From: Sabethes cyaneus
Lineage: Eukaryota > Arthropoda > Insecta > Diptera > Culicidae
NCBI RefSeq assembly: GCF_943734655.1
Contig: NC_071353.1
Location: forward strand, 23,392,501-23,456,500
DNA: 64,000 nt
Direction: 5' to 3'
Shown here: piece after piece, positions 45,501 to 55,321 of the stretch
How the letters are laid out: each line of letters starts with the position of its first letter
Numbering within the stretch: the first letter of the stretch is position 1
Made by a program: the position numbers and the translations under genes
Notes under the pieces: generated by a model
What the model was told of the DNA's origin: nothing
Database searches by the model: none
The model's input: only the letters and a program-made list of their open reading frames with translations

Positions 45501-47770
45501 ATGAATGACACCTCGTTCAGAGGAAGCGAATTCATTTATTATTTATTATTATTTCATTCATTCATAAAAAATTTCGCGAAATAGATCACAGCATCAATAA
45601 TAAACTTCGTTTCACATTTGGTTTTATCAGAGTAGCTTAATTTGTGTGTTGCAAACTGTCTATAACAATGGCTGATATTTTCGATAGCCATTTACGATTC
45701 GTTTAACGTCACAAGGCTCAGTAGGAGAAAAAGTTGTGTACAAAGAAAACTCCATGTGACATTAATATGGCTTCATAACAAGATCGACCGACTCACTCAT
45801 CCCAACCGGGGCAGCTGCAGAGCAGCTAATACTGATACTGTTGACTACCAATAACTCACGTTCTGAGTGCGCTCCTGCCAGCGCATGGTACAACTAGCGG
45901 ATGGCGCCAGAACACCACTCGTAGGGCTCGCCGGGCGACCAGTCGGACCGAAAAGTAAACATTTTTGTCCTCCCCCAGTTTGACGCTGTTCGTATCGTCA
46001 TCAGTAGGTACCTATAGAAGTCAGAGCATGTGAAAGGGCCAACCTAAAGTCCATTCGCATCCCACTTTATCACGTGTGTTGTTTCAAAACACAAAAAAGA
46101 ACGATTTTGCTGCCGCCAGTCAATAGCTGAGATCACTGCCTGTATGTAAAAACAACTGGAAGTCAGCCGAAAAGCTTTTTCCAGCGGCGCCGTATAGCTG
46201 CAGGATATATGGGCGGCGAATGAGTTTCTGCGAAGTGGAATTACTCGCGCCATGTTTGCTCTTCTGTTCGATCTGGAATACGCGATATAGGGAATGTTGT
46301 GATATGCATACTAAAGTAAAATAACACTTGGGGCATACACCTGCGCTCTGGATGTTGGATAACCTTTGTGAGTTTCTGCAACGCAAGGGAAACTAACTGA
46401 CCAGCTATAATAGTAGCACGTTTTGCAAAAAAAAATAGTGTAAACTCATCAACCAGCTGGAGTTACTGTTGCTTTTCGAATACCGACTGACACCGATGAA
46501 GACAGAAGTTATTCAATTTCAATTCAAGTTTCTCTACCCGACCGTCCGTGTATGCGAACAGGTATGTCCACCAGAATGGTTCAGTTTTTCCTACGCAAGC
46601 AAGCAATATCGTTAGCCAAACAGTTCGATAAAACTCCTGCTCAATATAACCGGCACCGCACCTGGTGGAAAACCGAACGTTTGCAGGTTTGCACACGCAA
46701 ACAAAGGTCAACCATTTGCTACACACTCGTATACTGCGTGATGATGACGGGGCTAGCGACAGGACTCGTCCGGTTTCTAGTAACTATTGCTGTGCAAAGA
46801 ACTACATTCGGACCATCATCGCACATGATGTCTTCAACTGACCCAACATGGACGATGGAACAGAAACGCCATCTCACTGGACACCCACTTCTGCACAGAA
46901 ACAAACGAGAACCATCATAGTATCTCGTGCCATTTCCCTGAAAATGCTTGCATTAAAAAGTACCATGTAAAGGCGATTAAAATTGACTATGATTCTTGTT
47001 CAAGCATCATGTTCGACGACAATTTTACTACCTTTCCTACCTTTGACATTTATTTACATGGTATGTGTCTTTAGCAAGTATTTTCGATAATGTTTCATGG
47101 AAAAATATTACAATGCCTAAATTGTTTACCGAAAGTTACAAAAAATGCATCAAAGTATAATGCATCAGTGCACCTAATTCCGATCATCAATTTTAAGGTG
47201 TGATTCTAATTCCGATCACAGGTGCATCTAATTTCGATCGCGTCATGATGAACTGTTAGAGTATAAAACTATTGTCAACTAGTACCAGGGGGATTTGAAA
47301 TGTTTTGCGTTTATATAGTCTGGTGACAATCCCCCTACCAGTCATCTTCTGCTTGCGTTAATGATCATTATTATCATAAGATTAATATTCATAAAATTTG
47401 TGTACTCGAGAGCTCGACAAGCGGATTAGGAAACTTTCCCCTTCTTTTATCTTCATTCAACTGTTACAATTAAAATAAAATAAAATCAAATCAGAAAGGT
47501 TGTGTTCCAGACATGACCGCGTAGTTGGCGTAGAACTACGTTAGGCTGGTTTTCGCGAAGAAACCTCAAATATTAAAGAAAACTTAAAGAAACACCATAT
47601 TGATATACGCGATAGCGTAAAGTGAGGAATAAATTAATTTGATCGTACGCTTAGCACGACGGCTAGGAAAATACATGTTGATAGCGTATTTGCCACTGCC
47701 TGTCGAATTTAATTTATTTTGAAGTGCATGGTGCCCCAAAGGCAGTCATTTTGCAACAAGTGACACATAA
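42550..47770. other. 5.2 kb without a supported gene
   Basis: The largest quiet region of the window and relatively rich in unique-looking sequence. A pure G run of ten lies near 42884-42893. Frames at 44544-45114 and 46552-46920 overlap opposite-strand frames and have no known domain. It could be intronic or regulatory DNA, which the sequence alone does not show. Confidence 0.4.
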
Positions 47771-47777
47771 ACACATA

Positions 47778-49068
47778 GGGGAAGACGGGGTAAGACGCCC
47801 CCCCCCAAGCGAATAAATTGCTAGCATAAAATGCGTATGAAAATTCACAGTTTCTTGTTCCACACTTGGAAAAGCATTCATTTATCTACCATTAAAAATT
47901 ATATAAAGAATTAATCAGTTAATTTTTCCGTGATTTTTCATCAATTTTCGAAACGTCTAAAAATTACTCGTTCACAACCAGGCGGGTTAAGAAGAACCAC
48001 CAAAGGGGTAAGACGAACCATGGCGGAGTAAGGCGGATTGTGGCAGTTTTGAAGGTTTCTTTGAGTTGTAAACACAACTGTAAGAACAAGTTCTTAAGGG
48101 TTTTTAGGTACATGCTAAAAGAAGGTATAGTTTAATTTAGACACCTGCTAAAAGAAGGAACTTTACTACTTGTTCAATTTTGAAAATAAGAGTAGACGTT
48201 ATTTTACTCCACTGGTTTTTATTTACTCTTTTCTTGGCGTTATTTTTGTTGATTTGTCAGCAGGACGTTTACTCTTCGAATACCATTAGCTTTAGGTGAA
48301 GGTAAAGAAGGCAACGTTAAGTGAATTGGAATCGTCGAATTTTGATTCCGTTAGATCCAAATTTACATTGATTGTGTTATTCGAATGGCACTTGTTGGCT
48401 TCTTTTGACGTGGGAGGCTCTGTGTTAGACAGGATGATCTCAGATTCAGGGTTAATTTTTATTACAGGTGGACTCTATTTCGAAAAAGACACTGATGAAG
48501 CCTGCAAGTCGTAAACGAAATGCGTATCTGTCAGAATAATAAAATAGTTAGTCAAATTTAACAGGAAAAAGGTTGGTTTTTTCATTCAATATTTTTAAAA
48601 TCTATTAAGACACTAAACAGAAGAACTTTAGGCAATTATGAGCACTATGACGTATGGCCCTTTTACCCCGTGAAAAATGGCCCGTCTTATCCCTAGCTAA
48701 CAATTTACATTATTTTGCTTTTATCTCTCAATCCGTACCATTTTATATACATTTTCCGCCACGCAGAACAAGAATTGCCCAATTAAAGTCAGTGGTAAGA
48801 GAAACGTCAAAATACTTAGCTTTTTTTGCTGAAAAACCTTAAATTTGTTGCTGCTGAAGTTATATCGCATGAAGACACTGCGAACGAAAAGTTTGTTTTG
48901 ATTCTAGTTTTGACGTTGGATACGGCCGAGTGCCACAGGTTGTCTCGAAAGTGTTTAGATAGGCTAATAAACAAAACATACTGGGCATTTGTAGAAAATT
49001 TAAAGATTTCTCGACGAAATCGATGTGGTCCCTCTTACCCCGCCGGGCCTTCTTACCCCTTGTTCCCC
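47778..49068. mobile_element. TA-flanked inverted-repeat element, ~1.29 kb
   Basis: The left end GGGGAAGACGGGGTAAGACG and the right end (complement of GGGGAACAAGGGGTAAGAAG) are each bordered by TA (47776-47777, 49069-49070). Copies of GGGGTAAGAC recur inside near 48010 and 48660. No transposase is recognisable, although short frames exist (48296-48514, 48826-49071). A ribozyme-like single arm lies within it at 48488-48532. Confidence 0.75.
48488..48532 (+). ncRNA. Hammerhead-like motif, single diverged arm
   Basis: Carries the canonical CTGATGA, GAAA and TGCGTATC with stem I GACA/TGTC. In stem II, two of the six pairs are broken (GCCTGC against GTAAAC). It is related to the two palindromic copies but not palindromic itself, so it may reflect the ancestral unit or a solo fragment. 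Confidence 0.5.
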
Positions 49069-49336
49069 TAGCACAATAACTGAGCATGCGCATTTACTAC
49101 AGATTTTGGCTCAATTTTCTGAAAATTGACTATTTAGGTTGAGTGATCGGAATTAGGAGCAGATCGCAGTTATGTGCGGTCACGGTATTAGGCCTGGAAA
49201 ATCAAGTAACCGTAGAAGTGCGAATCTATTATTACTTGACTGAAGTTTTTGGAGCGTCTTAGTAGAATACGAAACCTAAAAATAAAAAATAAGAAAACTT
49301 ATCCAATTTAATTCTACTATGTGTATTTTATTCAAT

Positions 49337-49381
49337 GACAGATACGTATTCCGCCTACGACTTGCAGGCTTCCTCAGTGTC
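49337..49381 (-). ncRNA. Hammerhead-like motif, core base changed
   Basis: On the minus strand the expected GGC-GAAA reads GGC-GGAA, changing an invariant adenine after stem II. The other elements (GACA, CTGAGGA, stem II, ATACGTATC) are intact. This arm would be predicted inactive. Confidence 0.5.
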
Positions 49382-49402
49382 TGTTTTCGAAGTTCGAAAA
49401 CA

Positions 49403-49447
49403 GACACTGAGGAAGCCTGCAAGTCGTAGGCGAAATACGTATCTGTC
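49403..49447 (+). ncRNA. Hammerhead-like motif, intact core
   Basis: GACA, CTGAGGA, A, stem II GCCTGC/GTAGGC, GAAA, ATACGTAT, C and TGTC are all present, identical to the arm at 27994-28038. Outer bases TTCGAAAACA and ATTGAA could extend stem I past an internal loop. Confidence 0.55.
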
Positions 49448-49559
49448 ATTGAATAAAATACATATAGTAGAATTAAATTGGATAAGTTTTCTTATTTTTT
49501 ATTTTTAGGTATTATTACTTATCAAAAAAGTACCGGCTGATTAGGTTGAAAACTGTGGA

Positions 49560-49815
49560 CTTTCCGGTGCAAATGGTTTTAAAATCAAAGTTAAAATTGG
49601 ATTTGAAATTGGCCTTAAATTTGGTGTAATTTGTAATTGTAATTTGTAATTTTACCTGGAATTATACATGAAATCGGGCCCAAAAGGGTATTCGAAGTTT
49701 TAATTTGAATGGAAATTGAAATTAAAGTTGAAATTGGATTTAAAATTAAGCTCGAAATTGGACTTAAAATTGAAATTGGAATTGCCTTGGAATAACACTT
49801 GAAAATAGACTTGGA
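49560..49815 (-). repeat. Degenerate AAATTGGA-type minisatellite
   Basis: Imperfect short units such as AAATTGGATTTGAAATTGG and AAAATTGAAATTGGAATTG run across the block. Similar phrases resume at 50700-50815 (AAATTGGGCTTAAAATC, AAATTGGACTTGATG), so an original longer tract appears split by intervening sequence that includes a MITE. Confidence 0.7.
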
Positions 49816-50310
49816 ATAGGACACCATACGAACCGTTGCTTTTCAAGAGATTGAGAGATTTTCTACTGGTAGTAAAATCAAAATTTCTCACTTATCTATG
49901 TTTACCTACTTGAAAAACAATCACTAACCTAATATAATTTGTGGTACAGTTACTCTGTTATACATAATTTTCATGACTTCTGCCTAATTTTGATAAAAAG
50001 CAATCTTTTCTCATACCTCTCTATAGCTGTCTCTATAGCTGGCTCATCCGAGAGCCCGGAAAAAAGATTAGATACCGTACGAAAGCCAGGAGCTGAATAT
50101 GTTTGCGACATTTCAATTCGAAAAAATCAAATTTCGCAACATGAACGCAATAAATAAAAACAATGTTTACCAACTATTTATTAGTTCAGGTGTCAAACGT
50201 TATATTGCGATTAGCGATAAACACAAAAGAAACTGAGATGCATGAGAGAATAATGTTGCTGCTTTGAGTAAATTTGTTGTCGCGCAAAATTGAGCTGTTT
50301 CCGAAACGTA

Positions 50311-50543
50311 CACTCAAAAAAATCAGCACGTCAAGTTTATATGAAAACATAGGTAATTCTCATCCATCACAATTTTCATGTAACATTCACGTGAATTGTT
50401 GGTAACTCGCACTCATACTAACCAGTTTACGTGCAATCCCGGTAAATTTTATCAATTTTCCCATTAACTAGTACATGAAGTTCACGTAAGTTGCTGTACA
50501 GAATTTTACATGATTTTTCACGTGGATGCGATTTTTTTGAGTG
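50311..50543. mobile_element. TA-flanked MITE, 233 bp
   Basis: Ends CACTCAAAAAAATC and the complement GATTTTTTTGAGTG are bordered by TA at 50309-50310 and 50544-50545, consistent with a Tc1/mariner-type duplication. The interior has at least five CACGT or ACGTG motifs on both strands. No coding sequence. Confidence 0.9.
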
Positions 50544-50809
50544 TACAATATGCGTTACAAAGTAACGACATCTATTGTATTCAACAGGGAAACATTGACA
50601 TTGATAGCATGGCGCATGATGAAACAGTAGCGCCAACTTCTGTTATTTATTATCAGAAACTATTTGCGGTGTCCTATTGGAAATCGAATTGTACCTACTA
50701 GAAATTGGGCTTAAAATCAGACCTTAAATTGGACTTGATGTTGAACGTGACACTGAGCAATGAATTATGCTTAAACTCGTACATGGACACAAAATTAGAA
50801 CTAGGTTTG

Positions 50810-51535
50810 TTCTGTTTTTTCTACTTGATTTGTATCGCTTTCTTGGTTTTTGTTCTCACTTTGATTTTTCTTTTCTTTCGGTTTCTTTTTTGTCTGTTCC
50901 ATGTTTGCTGTTTCATTGTTTTGTTTTCATTTCATTTTCTGATCCATTTTTCCTGTCTCCTCTTCTTTAGCACTCATATTTTCATACCTTTCTTTTCCGT
51001 TTTACATCTTTTTCTTTCCCTTTTTCCTTCTTTCGTTTCTAGTTTTTGGCTTTTATTAACTTTTTTTTTCGCCTTTTTTCTCATTTTCAAACTTTCTCCG
51101 TTCCGTTTTTCCTCTTTTAGATGTCCCGGTTGTACTTATTTTCTGTTACCTTGTTTGTCTAATCTATCTTCTTATCCCGCTTTACTTCTTGTTTTCGTTT
51201 GGCTCGTTTTCTCTATCGGTTTCCTTTTTTCTCTTTCTCCATTCCTATTCTTTCCCTTTCCCTTTCCTTTAAACTTATCTCTCTCGCTATTCTTTTTCCC
51301 CCTTTCCTTCGTTTTCTGTTTCGTTATATCTTTCTTGTATCGTTTTCTCTCTTTTTTTCCCTGAGTTCCCACCTGTTCTATCATATAATTTCTTTTCTGT
51401 CCCGTCTTTCCTCTATTTGTCTCTGTTTCCCTCCTGTCCCCTGTCCCCTCTCATTTTTACTTTTTTTCTACCCGCTTTCTCCTCTATTTATTCTTTCATT
51501 GTTTCATTTTTTGCTCTTTTCAATCCTGTTCTCTT
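50810..51535 (+). repeat. ~725 bp polypyrimidine-rich tract
   Basis: The plus strand is overwhelmingly T and C, with motifs TTTCTTTT and CCCTTTCC in irregular order. Long frames across it (219 codons from 50705, 162 codons from 51199) encode Phe/Leu/Ser-rich low-complexity strings caused by composition, so I do not call a protein. It abuts the left arm of the palindrome at 51512. Confidence 0.85.
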
Positions 51536-52121
51536 TTCGAAAGTTGGAAAAAAATGTCTTCACCCGAAAAGCAACGTTGCGAATTGATTTTGCACCAGTC
51601 CAGCACACAGTGCACAGCGGGCCACTCCATACAAATGCTGGCCAAGCAAAAAATCTCTTTAAATCAAGGATAATATGTGGTTCTTAAGTAATTTTGGGGT
51701 GCTGAGCCCGAATTTCAGGTTTATTTTGCATTAGAACGTATATTTTTTGTGTTAGGGAGAATGTTCAACTATTTTTCAAAGTATTTTTTAAGTATAATGA
51801 CGTATAAGAAATGAGGGTCATTTAGAAAAACTATTGCAGATGGATTTTTATAGGATAAAACATTATATAAAACAATACAAAGCAAGTATGAGCTTTAATA
51901 ATCAACACAAAATCCAAAATCTCGGGCTCAGCACCCCAAAATTACTTAAGAACCACATATTATCCTTGATTTAAAGAGATTTTTTGCTTGGCCAGCATTT
52001 GTATGGAGTGGCCCGCTGTGCACTGTGTGCTGGACTGGTGCAAAATCAATTCGCAACGTTGCTTTTCGGGTGAAGACATTTTTTTCCAACTTTCGAAAAG
52101 AGAACAGGATTGAAAAGAGCA
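51512..52121. mobile_element. Foldback element with 200 bp arms
   Basis: Arms 51512-51711 and 51922-52121 are inverted copies collinear without net insertion or deletion and nearly identical where checked; the 54 residues encoded by each arm in corresponding frames are the same. The spacer is 210 bp. The last 80 bp of the spacer (51842-51921) reappears inverted at 55242-55321. Outer boundaries show no clear target duplication. No transposase. Confidence 0.85.
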
Positions 52122-52129
52122 TATGTGAA

Positions 52130-53250
52130 TTGATCAGTTTGAAACGTGATGCTATGGAAGTTGTTTGAACCTGCAGTGGTTTTCCAATTTCTTGGTTACT
52201 CACGCATTTGGCTGTTGTTTTCATCCGAATAAAGAACATGTGAATATATTAAATTGTAACCCTAGTTTACGGCCGCTACTCGCATAATAGTCCCATTTAC
52301 TATGGAGTCTCCTTTGGGACTGTTATGCGAGAAGCGGCAGTAGCAGCAGTAGACATTTTTCGATTTTCTTGCGCATATTTCGAAGGCTCATAAATCAAGC
52401 AGCAGAGCAAAAAAAATTTGATGAAAATTTAATCAAATAGTTTTGGCACTCCAGAAAAAAAGCTAAAATTTTTACACAAAATTATTCTTTGTACGTAATA
52501 TTGCTTGCGTGCCGTTGTGATGTGGCACTTGTAACAGATGCAATTTTGTTGCCATACGTCAAACTGAAAAGTTCGACTTGCGGGTAAGGCAACTACTACT
52601 ACTCGCTTGTGATTTCTACCATCTTGCGGAACACAGTTTTATCCACTTATGCGCTTACGATCAACGGTCAAACATTCTGTCGAAATATATTTTATGACAC
52701 GGAGAACTATAGATTGTAGGATTTTAAGGTTTTTTTTAAAAGTGTGTGTATATAATGCTTTCTTGCAATTATGTATTTCTCAACTGTGTATCACCGGACT
52801 GGACAAATGCTATTAGTCAAACAATGACGGTCGCTTCTAATAGTGGTGCGTCATCTTGACAACATAGCTATAGTAAAATGGGGGATATATCACAATAGAT
52901 CAAACAAATGGTCGCAGTGATAAAAATACCCAACACGGAAAAAAAAAAAAAAAAAAACTGTCAATAAACACTGAGCTAATATCACCCAAGTTTTGACAGA
53001 ATTTAACTCAAACGGTAAAACGTTGAAAGGTAAAATTTTACAATGGAAACCTGTCAATCGTAAAATTAACATGAGCTGCATAGACTGAGACGAAAAACAC
53101 CAATCATACCGTCAAATCGGGGCTCCAAACGAGTAAAGTAAACAAACTGGTTCGTCGTTATGTTTTTCGTAGACAGGTGAAGAGTAAGTTTGGTAATCTA
53201 CCTAAAATAATCATATTTTAGCCATTAATTCATTATTAATACACAGGTAA
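52130..53250. other. Noncoding stretch with SINE tail and small palindrome
   Basis: At 52272-52340 the phrases GCTACTCGCATAATAGTCCC and GGGACTGTTATGCGAGAAGC form an inverted pair. At 52880-52957 a plus-strand SINE tail (AATGGTCGCAGTGATAAAAA) ends in an 18-base A-run. No gene. Confidence 0.5.
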
Positions 53251-53252
53251 AA

Positions 53253-53357
53253 AATTTGGCTCCAAAAACCCCACATGTCAAATTTGGTTCCATTTGCTTG
53301 ATTAGTTCTGGAGTTAAGAGGAATTTTGTATTTCATTTGTATGGCAGCCTCCCCTCT
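53253..53357 (+). repeat. Single unit of the 142 bp array family
   Basis: GGCTCCAAAAACCCCACATG, CAAATTTGGTTCCATTTGC, TTGATTAGTTCTGGAG and ATGGCAGCCTCCCCTCTTAG match one unit of the array at 17-19 kb. It lacks the head and tail of the element. Confidence 0.85.
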
Positions 53358-55241
53358 TAGTACGAGTTGTTTGATCTACCACCATTTGCCACCTTGGTAA
53401 ATATTTAAGCTCAAAGTAGTACTATTTTTCATCAAAGATGCTCAAAATCTCCGAAACTGCAGAAAATCACTTATAATAATGTTCTACAAAAACGTTGATT
53501 TTAGCAAGATAAACAACTTTCTAGAACACTATGAACACGTAAAGTTGGCCAGAATAAATCAGGGTTTAAAAACTGTTTTGAAGGGTTTGTCCACGAATAA
53601 CGCTTCATTGATAATTTCCATGAAGAGATACAAGTATGTTGTCTTTGACAAAGTTGTTTACATTGATATTTACTACAACTTTGCCGAAAGTACCAAACCT
53701 GTATCTCGAATGTATTAGAAAATAAATTTCTTATCTCACTTTTAAGGGAATTAATCACCCAAATATTTCTCCAACAAGAAGGGGCTTGTTATACCAAGGA
53801 ATGTTCCTAAGGACACTGTATGCGAACAACTTCACGTTTTGGCGCAATATCACACGATCACTTATTTCGCTGATTGGACCACTGCACAGTGGGGAATCGC
53901 TGGCCAGCAGCCAAAAAATAAAAGTTCATTTCGACTCTCCGTTGTATTTTTCCTGTGATTCAATACTATTGAAGTGTTCAAATCCAAAATTTAAGATCAA
54001 TATGACAAAATTTGAATTTTCTATGAATCTTGAAAGTATCTTATCTCAGCATGTTTTAGCGTTTTTTTGAAAAATAACCCAATATTTCAAAAATTGCTAG
54101 AGGTCTCATGGTAGCTCGGAGTTCAACCATGTCTGAGGAAAAGTTCTTCAAAAAATAGTGCTAAATAAAGCCCATTAATTGAGTATGCAGTAATTTTATC
54201 ATAGTATGCCAAAATTTTAATTTTCATTAAAAAAGTGCCATATTTTCGCGTAAAACACGCTTAAAAGTTTTGAAGCCAAGGTTCGCCACTATTGACACTA
54301 CCGGTAAAAGTTAGCGTAAAATATGAGCTTTCAAATGGATATAGTCTCATTTAGCGCAGAGTAGCGCAGAGCACAGATGTTGTGCTTGTAAGGCTACAAA
54401 ATCAGAATTCAACAATATTGACAAAATGCCAACACTCAAAGTAAACGTAGGATATCTTAATTATGAGATATCTCCTTTACATGGTTGGATAAGCTGCTTC
54501 GAATGTATGGTCCATATTGCATATTGACTAGATTTTAAAGGTTGGAGGAAATCTGTAGGATACAGCGATAGTAATGACGGAAATACAGCTCGAAGATCTT
54601 ATGCCAATCCTGGTATTAGTTCTGAAATCACGGGTATAGATATGAAATTAATTAAAAGGTTGAGAAATTTTCGTATAGCAAGTTCTTGAACACATTATTT
54701 CAGAAAAATTCGAAACTTATTGTTTGTATACCAAAAACCTTTATGTCAGGGTATAGTCCTTATATAATACGTCCACTGCAATGCAAAGAATTTAAATTCG
54801 TGATCATAAATGAATTTAGACAACTATATTGCTGATAGGACGAATGACAGAAGAAGCACAAAAATAAGTTTTTTTGTTTAATTATACTCACTTTAACAAC
54901 TCGGGTCATTCGTGACTGCGGGGTTGGGAATCGAACAACGGTCCTCGGTGTGAGAGGTGTGAATGCTAGCAACTATACCGGTATTGACCCTCACGAAAAT
55001 AAGGTTATTGCCTTATGCTAAAAATAGTGATAAAAATAAAAGACAATGTTTTACATGCAAAAATGAGTGTGAAAATACAAATCGTGATAAAATTATTCGT
55101 CTTCTTATTTCTCCAGATAAAGCTTATAGCTTCTTCGAAACGGAAAAATGTAATTAGAAAAATCTTTTTGAGAACGCTAGATTACTATTGAAGACGAAAC
55201 GTGAAACGAGTGATTCTGCAGAAGAAGAAGAAAAAAAAGAA
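53358..55241. other. AT-rich noncoding stretch with one tRNA-like segment
   Basis: No supported gene. On the minus strand, about 54990-54905 is tRNA-like (TAGTTGCTAGCATTCAC as A-box region, GTTCGATTCCCAACCCC as B box), best read as a SINE head or tRNA pseudogene because it does not fold cleanly by eye. Short frames at 53479-53718 and 53786-54070 carry no motif. Confidence 0.4.
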
Positions 55242-55321
55242 GATTTTGGATTTTGTGTTGATTATTAAAGCTCATACTTGCTTTGTATTGTTTTATATAA
55301 TGTTTTATCCTATAAAAATCC
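55242..55321. repeat. 80 bp inverted copy of the 51.9 kb foldback spacer
   Basis: Reverse complement of 51842-51921, apparently identical or nearly so over 80 bases (GATTTTGGATTTTGTGTTGA ... CCTATAAAAATCC). Only the spacer segment, not the arms, is present here. Confidence 0.85.

Larger units (their letters stand above)
49274..49510. repeat. Second palindromic repeat with ribozyme-like cores
   Basis: Arms of about 108-117 bp meet at TTTTCGAAGTTCGAAAA with almost no spacer. The same sequence as 27845-28102, in opposite orientation judged from the shared flank (49233-49273 matches 28103-28140 inverted). Spacer length is the main difference between copies. Confidence 0.88.

Noticed and set aside
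50705..51687. Long Phe/Leu/Ser-rich frames resembling a membrane protein
   Set aside because: The frames follow from the polypyrimidine tract; all forward frames are similarly biased and there is no motif.
54905..54990. Genuine tRNA gene on the minus strand
   Set aside because: B box is good but stems do not pair convincingly by eye; treated as SINE head or pseudogene.
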